DNA of 64,000 nucleotides from RYN-230 sp963844695 (GTDB lineage Bacteria; Actinomycetota; Actinomycetes; Streptosporangiales; Streptosporangiaceae): NCBI GenBank assembly GCA_963844695.1, contig CAWJPL010000018.1, positions 84,691 through 148,690 on the forward strand, read 5' to 3'. Made by a program: the position numbers and the translations under genes. Position 1 is the stretch's first letter; every line of letters begins with the position of its first letter. Below the pieces are notes generated by a model. The model ran no database searches and was not told where the DNA came from. It worked only from the letters and a program-made list of their open reading frames with translations. Below are positions 8,238 to 16,139 of the stretch, in pieces.

Positions 8238-9104
8238 TCAGATGGCCAGGCGCCCGCGGTCCGGGCCGCCCAGCCGTTGCAGCAGCGCGGCCCGCCATTC
8301 TTCGGTCTGCCTGACCTGGTTAAAGGTGAACAAGTGCAGGCCGGCCACGGCGGCACCGGGGGCCGTCAGGGCCGCCCCGGTCCGGTCCAGCAGTCGCTCC
8401 GGGCTGTAGCCACCGGGCAGGCCGAGACGCAGAAACAAGTCCGTATGCCCGGCCAGGAAGCGTGTGGATTCGGCCACACCCGCCCGCGCCGCCATGCGCA
8501 GCAGCCTCGCCCGGTCCACCGGGCCCGCCAGTCCCACGTAGAGCGGAAGCGTGACGCCGCGGGCCCGGATCCGGGCCACCCACTTGCGCAGCACGGCCGG
8601 GTCGAAGCAGAGGTTGCTGACGATGTAGGAGGAGTGATGCCGCTTGTCCCACATGGCCTGCACGGTGATGTCGTCGTCGATCCGCGGGTGGCTCTCCGGG
8701 TAGCCGGTGATCCCCACGCGGGCGAACGGGCGTCCCATCTCGGTGAGCCGGGTGAGCAAGGGCAGGGCGCTGTCGAACCGCCCGGCCGGGGGATCAGCGT
8801 CGCCCGCGGGCACGAACACGTCATCCACCCCGCAGGCGAGCAGCCGGGTCACGATGGCGGCCAGGTGAGCGTCGTCCACGACCAGCCGGGCGGACAGGTG
8901 CGGCACCACCCGGTACCCCCGGGCCGCCAGGCGCTCGGTCAGGTCCAGCGTGGCGTCCAGCCCCCGGGCGGGTGAGGCGGTCACGGTCACCGTCATGCCG
9001 GGCGGGACCCAGTCCGCGACGGCCTGCTCGACCGACCCGGACGGGAAGACCTCGTAGCGCGGCTGGGCCAGCAACGCCGCCGCGCTCGTCAGCCCGCCCC
9101 GCAC
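8238..9104 (-). CDS. Methylenetetrahydrofolate reductase-like protein
   Basis: The 288-residue protein matches the MetF TIM-barrel family: YEVFPSGS at the N-terminus, TVTASPARGLDATLDLTERLAARGYRV-type early strands, an RVGITGYPESHPR segment, and QAMWDKRHHSSYIVSNLCFD, where MetF proteins have the folate and flavin contacts. In this operon the likely direction is oxidation of methyl-THF, made by the corrinoid methyltransferase, to methylene-THF; standard MetF works in the other direction for methionine synthesis. The start is GTG 9104 with GGAG just upstream. It is the last gene of the corrinoid operon and lies about 90 bases after the DUF1638 gene. A biosynthetic role cannot be excluded. Confidence 0.8.
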   Translation of the reverse strand: MRGGLTSAAALLAQPRYEVFPSGSVEQAVADWVPPGMTVTVTASPARGLDATLDLTERLAARGYRVVPHLSARLVVDDAHLAAIVTRLLACGVDDVFVPAGDADPPAGRFDSALPLLTRLTEMGRPFARVGITGYPESHPRIDDDITVQAMWDKRHHSSYIVSNLCFDPAVLRKWVARIRARGVTLPLYVGLAGPVDRARLLRMAARAGVAESTRFLAGHTDLFLRLGLPGGYSPERLLDRTGAALTAPGAAVAGLHLFTFNQVRQTEEWRAALLQRLGGPDRGRLAI

Positions 9105-9196
9105 CGCTCCGCCTCGGCGGCTAGATCTTCTGGGGTTTCCGGGGCTTGCGGTGCTGCTGTGACCCGTGGGGTGTCCGCGACGGCGCGCCCGGCAGG

Positions 9197-9979
9197 TCAG
9201 CCGCTGTACGGGTCCGCGTGGCAGGCGATGGTGCGGGTGGAGGCAGGCGGTGAGTCCGCGTCGGCGAGGGGGTCCGGTCCGGGGACAGGGTCGGCCGGTG
9301 CGGGGGAGCCGGCCGGGGCGGGGCAGGCAGCCAGGAGGAGTTCGAGTTCGCGTTCCAGGCGGGCCGTGCCGGTGTCGATCACGGTAAGAGGGAGGCCGAA
9401 CCGGTCCGCAACCGCCTGCGCGCCGGCCTCCAGGGCCGGGTCACGGGACTGGGCCAGCCAGACCACGCGCCGGTAGTGGCCGAAGTAGTCCGGCCACAGC
9501 TCCGGGTAGCGGTCCAGGCCGAGCCCGGCGAGCACGGTCCGGCGGAAGCTGCGGACCAGGAAATCGGTCAGCACGTAGGTGCCCGGCTCGGCCTCGAACA
9601 ACGCCGCCACCCGGTCCGGCCCGGCCAGCAGGTCGTAGCAGTGCAGCCCGGGCAGCCGCCGGAGCCCCAGGCGGCCGGACAGCTCGTCCAGCGCCCCGTA
9701 GGTGCCGCAGTCCGCGTAGCCGATCGCCACCGGCAGCCCGCGCGCCTGCGCCGCGACGGCCAGCCGCTCCACCTCGGGGGCGATCGCGGCGGGCCGGTTG
9801 TGCAGCAGCGCGGGCAGGCAGTGCAGCTCCACCGGCCAGTCCCGGCGGGCGGCGATCTCCCGGATGGGGCCGCCCAGCGCCCCGCAGGCGATGACCACCG
9901 CCTGGGCCGGCTCAGCCGGGGAAGGCCAGCTGGTCGATGAAGCGGTCGTTGAAGTCGGCCCGGTCGGATAGCTCGACAT
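9197..9979 (-). CDS. DUF1638 domain protein of the corrinoid methyltransferase operon
   Basis: The 260-residue protein has the DUF1638 pattern: VVIACGALGGPIREI, then LPALLHNRP, a central IGYADCGTYGALDEL motif and a LTDFLVRSFRRTV segment, with conserved Cys residues. Its biochemical role is unknown, but this family is repeatedly found with MttB-type methyltransferases and corrinoid proteins. The start ATG at 9979 is fixed by an excellent Shine-Dalgarno GGAGGTGAG (9982-9990), which means the gene overlaps the 3' end of the reactivase gene by 68 bases. A Pro/Ala-rich tail of about 40 residues follows the domain. Confidence 0.8.
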   Translation of the reverse strand: MSSYPTGPTSTTASSTSWPSPAEPAQAVVIACGALGGPIREIAARRDWPVELHCLPALLHNRPAAIAPEVERLAVAAQARGLPVAIGYADCGTYGALDELSGRLGLRRLPGLHCYDLLAGPDRVAALFEAEPGTYVLTDFLVRSFRRTVLAGLGLDRYPELWPDYFGHYRRVVWLAQSRDPALEAGAQAVADRFGLPLTVIDTGTARLERELELLLAACPAPAGSPAPADPVPGPDPLADADSPPASTRTIACHADPYSG

Positions 9980-11789
9980 ACCTCACCTCCTCCAGCAGGG
10001 CCAGCCCGCCCGCCCGCTCACGCACGCTGAGCAGGGCCATCTTGGCTCCCTCACCGGCCACGTTCCCCGCGCTGACCACGCGGAGCACCGGGATATCGGG
10101 TACCAGGCCGATCCGGATGGCGTTGGCGGGGGACAGGTAACTGCCGAACGACCCGGCCAGCAGCACCTGCTGGATGTCGCCCGGCTCCAGCCCGGCCTCC
10201 TCCAGCAGGATCCGCCACCCGGTGGCGATGGCCGCCTTGGCGAACTGCAGCTCACGGACGTCCCGCTGGGACAGGTAGACCGACCGGGACACGTTGCCGG
10301 GCTCACCCAGCCAGTGCAGCACGAAGACCCGCTCCGCGCCGAGCTGGGTCAGCCGGTCCGCCAGCCCGGGGGCCAGCTCCGCGGCCCGCTCCTCGCTGAC
10401 CAGCCGCCCGGAGGAGTCCAGCAGCCCGAGCCGGACCAGGCCGGTGACGGCGTCCACCAGGCCCGAGCCGCACAGGCCAGCTGGCTCGACGTCCCCGATG
10501 ACCTTGAGCTCCAACCCGTCCGGGGTCATCGTGACCACCTCGATAGCCCCGTCCGCGGCGCGCATCCCGCACCGGATCGCCGCCCCCTCGAAGGCCGGGC
10601 CCGCGGGCGCGGCGGTGGCCAGCAGCCAGTCCCGGTTGCCCAGCACGATCTCGCAGTTGGTGCCGATGTCGATGAACAGCCGGGTCCGGGCGTCCCGGTC
10701 CATCCCCGAGGCGAGCAGCCCGGCGGTGATGTCGCCGCCCACGTACGCGCCGAACGGCGGGAAGATCACCGCCCGGGCCCGGGGATGGGCGGGCAGGCCC
10801 AGTTCGGCGGCGAGCACCTCGGGCAGCAGCCGGGTGGCCAGGATGAACGGGGCCACACCCAGCGGCTCGGGGTCGATGCCGAGCACGATGTGCGTCATGG
10901 TCGCGTTGCCGGCCAGCGCCACCTCGTAGACCTCGGCCGGCTCGATCCCGCCCGCCGCGCAGACCTCGGCGGCCAGCTCGGCCAGGGTCTGCTGGGCCAG
11001 GGCGGTCAGCCGGGCCAGCGTGTCCGGGTCCATCATGGTGGCGCTGATCCGGGTGATCACGTCGGCGCCGAAGGGCTGCTGCTGGTTCAGCGCCGAGGCC
11101 ACCGCGACCGGGGTGCCGGTGGACAGGTCGAGCAGCGTGGCCACCACCGTCGTGGTACCGAGGTCGAAGGCGATGCCGAACAGCCGCCCCGAGGTGTCCC
11201 CGGGCTGCACGTCGATCAGCACCTCGTCGACGATCACGGCGGTGACCTTGAAGTCCGCCGCGCGGAGCGCCCGCCCGGCCACCCGCACGGCGTGCAGGTC
11301 CGGCCGCAGTTCCAGGTCGTCCACGCCGTCCAGGATCCGCTCGATGTCACTGCGCTGGTCGGCCAGGGACGGCTCGTCCAGCTCCAGGTAGCGCTTCTGC
11401 ACCGCGGGCCGCAGGATGACCTGGCGGCCGACCCCGACGGTGGCCGCCTTGGGCCGGGTGGCCAGCGGAGGGACATCGATCCGCGCGTCGGCGTCGGCCA
11501 GCACCCGGCAGGCCAGCCGCCAGCCGTCGCGCAGCTCGTCGGGGGAGAACGCGCGGATGTCCAGCGCGGACGGCGCCGCCGCCCCGTCCAGCATCCGCAC
11601 CTTGCACTTCTTGCAGGTGCCGTGGCCGCCGCAGGTGGAGTCGATGGCGATGCCGTTCCAGCTCGCGGCGTCGAACACGCTCACCCCGGCGGGCACCCGC
11701 ACCTGCCGGCCGCTGGGCTCGAACCGCAGGTCGACGCGGACCGGGCCGTCAGCGGAAACGTCAGCGTCCCGGTGCTGCGCCGTGGTCAC
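9912..11789 (-). CDS. RACo-type ATP-dependent corrinoid protein reactivase (2Fe-2S, ASKHA domain)
   Basis: The start is GTG 11789, overlapping the upstream methyltransferase stop in a GTGA junction; the longer open frame upstream is ignored. The 625-residue product has a plant-type ferredoxin domain at the N-terminus with Cys53, Cys59, Cys62 and Cys94 (CGGHGTCKKC). A linker follows, then an ASKHA-type ATPase domain beginning GIAFDLGTTTVVATLLDL. Proteins of this family (RamA, RACo) reduce inactive cob(II)alamin on corrinoid proteins back to cob(I)alamin at the cost of ATP. It sits between the methyl-THF:corrinoid methyltransferase and DUF1638 genes, so its client is presumably the corrinoid protein encoded at 12673-13338. 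Confidence 0.9.
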   Translation of the reverse strand: MTTAQHRDADVSADGPVRVDLRFEPSGRQVRVPAGVSVFDAASWNGIAIDSTCGGHGTCKKCKVRMLDGAAAPSALDIRAFSPDELRDGWRLACRVLADADARIDVPPLATRPKAATVGVGRQVILRPAVQKRYLELDEPSLADQRSDIERILDGVDDLELRPDLHAVRVAGRALRAADFKVTAVIVDEVLIDVQPGDTSGRLFGIAFDLGTTTVVATLLDLSTGTPVAVASALNQQQPFGADVITRISATMMDPDTLARLTALAQQTLAELAAEVCAAGGIEPAEVYEVALAGNATMTHIVLGIDPEPLGVAPFILATRLLPEVLAAELGLPAHPRARAVIFPPFGAYVGGDITAGLLASGMDRDARTRLFIDIGTNCEIVLGNRDWLLATAAPAGPAFEGAAIRCGMRAADGAIEVVTMTPDGLELKVIGDVEPAGLCGSGLVDAVTGLVRLGLLDSSGRLVSEERAAELAPGLADRLTQLGAERVFVLHWLGEPGNVSRSVYLSQRDVRELQFAKAAIATGWRILLEEAGLEPGDIQQVLLAGSFGSYLSPANAIRIGLVPDIPVLRVVSAGNVAGEGAKMALLSVRERAGGLALLEEVRYVELSDRADFNDRFIDQLAFPG

Positions 11790-12661
11790 GTCGCGGCCTG
11801 TGCGGCCTGGGCCGCCTGCTGGGCCCGGTGCGTGGCGATCCATGACGCGCCCCACGGGTCCCGGTCCAGCAGCAGGTCGGCGGCCTGCACGGCGCGGACG
11901 ATCTGCGGCGCGCGGGCGTCCAGGATCGCGCTGGTCAGCCCGCTGGTGATGGCCATGGGCAGGAAGGCCGCGCCGATCGCGTGCCGGTCCGGCATGCCGA
12001 ACGAGACGTTGGACGCGCCGAGGGTCGTGTTCACCCCGAACTCCTCGCGCAGCAGCGAGATGGTCTCCATGGTCTTGACGACCAGGGAGGTGTCCGCGCC
12101 GACGGGCATGGCCAGCGGGTCGATCACGATGTCCTCGGCCGGGATGCCGTACCGGCCGGTCGCCACCTCGATGATCTTGCGGGCCAGGTCCAGGCGCTTG
12201 CGCGGGTCCTCGGGGATCTCCTCCTCGTCGTTGGGGAGCGCGATGACCGCCGCGCCGTACTTCTTGACCAGCGGCAGGATGGCCTCCAGCCGCTCGTCCT
12301 CGGCGGTCACCGAGTTCACCAGCGCCTTGCCCTGATAGGCGGCCAGGCCCGCGTCGAGCACCTCGATGATCGAGGAGTCGATGCACAGCGGCAGGTCGGT
12401 GAGTCCCTGGATGAGCTTCACCGCCGCCACCATCAGCTCGGCCTCGTCGGCCAGCGGCGCGCCCATGTTCACGTCCAGCACCATCGCCCCGCCGGCCACC
12501 TGCTGGGCCACGTCGATCTCGATCCGGGACAGGTCACCGCGGCGGAGCTGTTCCTGGAAGATCTTGCGGCCGGTCGGGTTGATCCGCTCGCCGATGATGC
12601 AGAACGGCTGCTGCGGGCCGATCACGACCTCGCGCGAAGCGGACCGGAGGACGGTTTCCAT
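11786..12661 (-). CDS. Methyltetrahydrofolate:corrinoid protein methyltransferase (MtgA/MtvA type)
   Basis: The 291-residue protein is a pterin-binding TIM barrel. GERINPTGR (residues 24-32) and DVNMG (63-67) are the pterin-site motifs, with LCIDSS, ALPNDEEEIPED and GASNVSFGMPDR following as in methyl-THF:corrinoid methyltransferases. It moves the methyl group from the methylated corrinoid protein to THF. It lies 11 bases after the corrinoid protein gene and overlaps the reactivase by four bases. The C-terminus is a short Ala/Gln-rich run. Dihydropteroate synthase shares the fold but lacks the NVSFG context and this gene neighbourhood. Confidence 0.9.
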   Translation of the reverse strand: METVLRSASREVVIGPQQPFCIIGERINPTGRKIFQEQLRRGDLSRIEIDVAQQVAGGAMVLDVNMGAPLADEAELMVAAVKLIQGLTDLPLCIDSSIIEVLDAGLAAYQGKALVNSVTAEDERLEAILPLVKKYGAAVIALPNDEEEIPEDPRKRLDLARKIIEVATGRYGIPAEDIVIDPLAMPVGADTSLVVKTMETISLLREEFGVNTTLGASNVSFGMPDRHAIGAAFLPMAITSGLTSAILDARAPQIVRAVQAADLLLDRDPWGASWIATHRAQQAAQAAQAAT

Positions 12662-12672
12662 GGGTGTGCTCC

Positions 12673-13338
12673 CTAGGCCGGTGTCATCGCGCGGCGCCGG
12701 CGCAGCAGTTCCTTGGCCCGGACCACCGCGGCCGACGCGTCGGCCGCGTAGCCATCCGCGCCCACCACGTCCGCGTACTCCTGGGTGACCGGCGCGCCGC
12801 CCACCATCACGATGACCTGGTCGCGCAGCCCGGCCTTCTGCAGCGCGTTGATGTTCGCCTTGAACATCGGCATGGTCGTGGTCAGGAACGCCGAGAACCC
12901 CACGATGTCCGGCTTGTGCTCGACGATCGCGGCGATGAACTTCTCCGGCGCGACCTGGACACCGAGGTCGATGACCTGGAACCCGGCCCCCTCGAACATG
13001 ATGTTGACCAGGTTCTTGCCGATGTCGTGCACGTCGCCCTTGACCGTGCCCATCACGATCGTGCCGATCGACTGGGCGCCGGTCTCGGCCAGCAGCGGGC
13101 GCAGGACTTCCAGCGCGCCGGCCATGGCCTTGCCCGCGATGAGCATCTCCGGGACGAAGAAGTCACCGCGCTCGAACCGGGCGCCGACCTCCTCCAGGGA
13201 GGGAATGAGGGCCTCATAGAGCAGGGTCTCCGGGCCCAGGCCCATCTCCAGGCCGGCGTTGGTCAGGCTGAGCACCTCAGGCGCGTTGCCTACCAGGGTG
13301 AAGTCATAAAGCTGGCGAAGCAGCTCCTCCTGCGTCAC
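12673..13338 (-). CDS. Dimethylamine/glycine-betaine-type corrinoid protein
   Basis: The 221-residue protein has the two-domain methyltransferase corrinoid fold: a helical cap (residues 1-85) and a Rossmann-like cobalamin domain. The ligand motif DVHDIG (102-107) supplies His104 as the lower axial ligand, in the context GTVKGDVHDIGKNLV, and a later GGAPVT motif lines the nucleotide tail. It carries the methyl group between the divergently encoded MttB-type enzyme and the MtgA-type enzyme. Its start overlaps the IclR coding end by 35 bases, so it is the first catalytic gene of the operon. Confidence 0.92.
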   Translation of the reverse strand: MTQEELLRQLYDFTLVGNAPEVLSLTNAGLEMGLGPETLLYEALIPSLEEVGARFERGDFFVPEMLIAGKAMAGALEVLRPLLAETGAQSIGTIVMGTVKGDVHDIGKNLVNIMFEGAGFQVIDLGVQVAPEKFIAAIVEHKPDIVGFSAFLTTTMPMFKANINALQKAGLRDQVIVMVGGAPVTQEYADVVGADGYAADASAAVVRAKELLRRRRAMTPA

Positions 13339-14176
13339 GAGGCACCTTCTCTCTAGCGCGTGGCGGGGGATTCAGGAACATGGGCTTCCGGCCCGGACCC
13401 GGGTTCGGGCCCGGGCCGGGCTCGGGCGGCGGGACGTGGCCGAGAACCGCGGACAGCGCGAGGGCCTGGGTCACGCACTGGGCAGCCGCCCCGGGGATCC
13501 TCGGCGGACTGAGACGGCTGGCCGGCGCGGACACCGACAAGGCGCCCACCACCACCGCACCGTCCCGGTAGACGGGGGCGGCCACCGCGACCAGCCCCGG
13601 CTCGAGCTCCTCGTCGGTGACCGCGTAGCCACACCGGCGGACCTGGCGCAGGTTCTCCTCGAGGGCGGCGCGGCTGGTCAGGGTCCGGGAGGTGCGGGCC
13701 TCCAGCCGGCCGGCCGGCAGCTGCGCCGCGCCGTAGGCCAGCAGCACCTTGCCCAGCGCGGCGCAGTGCAGCGGGACCGGGCGGCCGACCCAGTTGGTCC
13801 CGCCGATCAGGTACTTGCTGTCCACCTGGGCGACCTGCTCGACCAGGCCGTCACGGGCCACGCCCAGGTTCACGGTCTCGCCGGTCTGCGCGCCGAGCCG
13901 GTCCAGGAACGGCCGGGCCACCTCGATCAGGCCGGCCTCGGCGCCGCCCCGCCAGGCGTACCGGACGAACACGTCACCGGGGCGGAACCGGCCGTCGTCG
14001 TCGCGGCGGACCAGCCCGCCGCGCTCCAGCGCGACCAGCAGCCGCGACGTGGTGCTCTTGGCCAGCCCGGTGGCCGTGGCCAGCTCGGTGAACGTCACCG
14101 AGTCGGGGGCGTGCACGACCTCGGTGACCAGCCGGACGGCCCGGTCCACCGCCTGCGTGCCGGTGGGAGTGGCCAC
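13304..14176 (-). CDS. IclR-family transcriptional regulator of the methyltransferase operon
   Basis: The protein has an N-terminal winged helix (FTELATATGLAKSTTSRLLVALERGGLV) and a C-terminal IclR ligand-binding domain (VNLGVARDGLVEQVAQV, HCAALGKVLLAY, GYAVTDEELEPGLVAVAAPV). The start chosen is GTG 14176, which has GGGAGG five bases upstream; ATG 14215 and TTG 14230 are in-frame alternatives. The C-terminus is a Pro-rich tail of about 40 residues that overlaps the corrinoid protein start. It is the first gene of the operon and faces mttB across an intergenic region containing a perfect palindrome, so it probably controls both directions and itself. Confidence 0.88.
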   Translation of the reverse strand: MATPTGTQAVDRAVRLVTEVVHAPDSVTFTELATATGLAKSTTSRLLVALERGGLVRRDDDGRFRPGDVFVRYAWRGGAEAGLIEVARPFLDRLGAQTGETVNLGVARDGLVEQVAQVDSKYLIGGTNWVGRPVPLHCAALGKVLLAYGAAQLPAGRLEARTSRTLTSRAALEENLRQVRRCGYAVTDEELEPGLVAVAAPVYRDGAVVVGALSVSAPASRLSPPRIPGAAAQCVTQALALSAVLGHVPPPEPGPGPNPGPGRKPMFLNPPPRAREKVPRDAGGAASPAL

Positions 14177-14231
14177 TGCTGCCTCCCGCGTGCCCGGCGG
14201 TTGCCTGCTGCCCATGAGATCACTGTCCAAT

Positions 14232-14252
14232 GAGTTCCAGATTACGGAACTC
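14232..14252. promoter_or_regulatory. Palindromic operator in the iclR-mttB divergent promoter
   Basis: GAGTTCC (14232-14238) and GGAACTC (14246-14252) form a perfect 7-bp inverted repeat around a seven-base spacer. A possible mttB promoter overlaps it: a weak -35 near 14235 and -10 TACTAT near 14258, 17 bases apart. Binding by the adjacent IclR protein is inferred from position. Confidence 0.6.
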
Positions 14253-14314
14253 TGTTCTACTATGTGATGTTACGTAGCGGTGCCAGGGAGGGTCAAGACG
14301 GGCCGGAGGTGGCA

Positions 14315-15775
14315 ATGTTCCGCAACACGATGCCGCGCTACGAGATCCTCTCCCCGGACGCCATCGGCGTGCTGGACAAGGGGTGGCGGCGCATCGTCTC
14401 CGAGATCGGCGTCCAGTTCGCCAAGCCCGAGGCGCTGGAGCTGTTCCGCCGGGCCGGCCAGAAGGTCGAGGACGAGGTCGTCTTCCTCGACCCGGACTTC
14501 GTCTTGGAGCAGGTGGCCAAGGCGCCGCGCGAGTTCGACATCCAGGCCCGCAACCCGGCCAACAGCGTGCACATCGGCGGGGACCAGATGGTGTTCGGCG
14601 GCGTCTACGGCTGCCCGTTCGTCCGCGAGGGCGACGTCCGCCGCGACGCCACCATGGAGGACTTCCGCCGGCTGAGCATGCTGGCCCAGACCTTCCCCGA
14701 GCTGGACACGGCCGGCGGGGTGATCTGCGAGCCGAACGACACGCCGCTGGACTCCCGGCACCTGGACATGATCTACGCGCTGCAGACGGTGACCGACAAG
14801 ATCTACATGGGCAACGTGGTGTCCGGGCCGAACGCGGTCGACACCATCGCGATGACCGAGATCCTGTTCGGCGGCGGCGCGGGCCGGGACAAAGGCCGGG
14901 CGTCGATCGAGCAGACCCCGGCCACCATCTCGCTGATCAACTGCAACTCGCCGCTGCGCTGGGACGACCGGATGCTGGACGCCCAGTTCGAGTACTGCGC
15001 CGCGAACCAGCCGGTGGTGCTGACCCCGTTCTTGCTGATGGGCGCGATGTCGCCGGTCACGATCCCGGCCGCGCTGGTCCAGCAGCTGGCCGAGGCGCTG
15101 TCCGGCATCGCGCTGGCCCAGCTGATCCGGCCCGGCTGCCCGGTCGTGTTCGGCTCGTTCCTGTCCAACATCGACATGCAGTCCGGCTCGCCCAGCTTCG
15201 GCACCCCGGAGTCGGCCATCGGCCTGTTCTGCACCGGCCAGCTGGCCCGGCACTACGGGCTGCCGTTCCGCACCGGCGGCGGGCTCAACTCCAGCCAGAC
15301 CGCGGACGCGCAGGCGGCCTACGAGGCCCTGATGACGCTGCTGCCGACCTTCCTGGCCGGCACCAACTTCGTCATGCACGCCGCCGGGTGGCTCGAAGGC
15401 GGGCTGGTCAGCTGCTACGAGAAGTTCATCATCGACGTGGAGCTGCTGCGCATGCTGCGGGTGGAGTTCACCCCGCTGGAGATCGACGAGGCGTCGCTGG
15501 CCTTCGGGGCGCACGAGGAGGTCGGCCACGGCGGGCACTTCCTCGGGGCGCAGCACACCATGGAGCGGTTCCGGGAGTGCTTCTACCGGCCGCTGCTGTC
15601 CTCGACCGCCAACTACGAGCGGTGGGTGCGCCTCGGCGCCAAGGACACGACCGCCCGGGCCGGGGAGATCTCCGCGAAGACGCTGGCCGAGTATCAGGCG
15701 CCGCCGCTGGATGACGGGATCCGGGCTGAGCTGGAGGAGTTCGTGACCCGCCGCCGCGCCGAACTCGGCGACTGA
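14315..15775 (+). CDS. MttB-superfamily (non-pyrrolysine) methylamine/betaine:corrinoid methyltransferase
   Basis: The 486-residue product belongs to the trimethylamine methyltransferase (MttB/MtgB) superfamily. Start ATG 14315 is preceded by GGAGG at a spacing of five; the open frame begins earlier but lacks a good ribosome site. Recognisable segments include the N-terminal LSPDAIGVLDKGWRRIVSEIG, IEQTPATISLINCNSPL, TPFLLMGAMSPVTIPAALVQ, and the glycine-rich RTGGGLNSSQTADAQAAYE, the region near the family's pyrrolysine position. There is no in-frame TAG, so it is a non-Pyl member like the glycine betaine enzyme. It would transfer a methyl from a quaternary amine to the corrinoid protein encoded divergently. 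Substrate candidates are glycine betaine, proline betaine, carnitine or a similar amine. Confidence 0.88.
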   Translation: MFRNTMPRYEILSPDAIGVLDKGWRRIVSEIGVQFAKPEALELFRRAGQKVEDEVVFLDPDFVLEQVAKAPREFDIQARNPANSVHIGGDQMVFGGVYGCPFVREGDVRRDATMEDFRRLSMLAQTFPELDTAGGVICEPNDTPLDSRHLDMIYALQTVTDKIYMGNVVSGPNAVDTIAMTEILFGGGAGRDKGRASIEQTPATISLINCNSPLRWDDRMLDAQFEYCAANQPVVLTPFLLMGAMSPVTIPAALVQQLAEALSGIALAQLIRPGCPVVFGSFLSNIDMQSGSPSFGTPESAIGLFCTGQLARHYGLPFRTGGGLNSSQTADAQAAYEALMTLLPTFLAGTNFVMHAAGWLEGGLVSCYEKFIIDVELLRMLRVEFTPLEIDEASLAFGAHEEVGHGGHFLGAQHTMERFRECFYRPLLSSTANYERWVRLGAKDTTARAGEISAKTLAEYQAPPLDDGIRAELEEFVTRRRAELGD

Positions 15776-16139
15776 CGGCCCGTCCTCCCCGGTACTCGCG
15801 CGGCCCCCGACCCGCAGTCACACAATCCTTATCTCTAACGCCACCCCGGGCCGGCGACCTCGCCCAGCCGCAGGAGACCCACCCCCGCCCCAGCCCGGCC
15901 ACAGGAGACCGGCCGAGGGAGACCCGGCCCAAGCGACGGCCGCGGTGGCCCGGTCCGCTGGGCCCCGTCCGCGGGCCCGGCCCGCAGGCGCTGGTCCCCC
16001 TCTACCACTTATCCCGTCCACCACTTATCCCGCGAAACGCTCGCCATAACCGGGACAAAACACCCGTCAGGACGCACGTCACGCGGGATATGTGGGCGCC
16101 GGCGGCGAGGCGGAACCAGGCCGGCGGCCGGGGGCTAGC
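15776..16139. other. Intergenic region between mttB-like gene and dapD
   Basis: This stretch holds no gene that I can support. The first part is GC-rich and has several GGGCCC-type self-complementary runs that could end mttB transcription. The second part holds the repeated CCACTTATCCCG sites and presumably the dapD promoter. Confidence 0.5.
16005..16095. promoter_or_regulatory. Three copies of a CCACTTATCCCG motif upstream of dapD
   Basis: Direct copies of CCACTTATCCCG start at 16005 and 16021, 16 bases apart. An inverted copy with one mismatch, CGCGGGATATGTGG, lies at 16082-16095. The arrangement looks like an operator array for a dimeric regulator close to the dapD start at 16140. Confidence 0.5.

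Noticed and set aside
10314..12335. Long plus-strand open frame of 673 codons opposite the reactivase and methyltransferase genes
   Set aside because: It is antisense to clearly conserved genes, its product is Gly/Arg/Gln/His-rich nonsense, and it has no ribosome site or family similarity. It results from high third-position GC.
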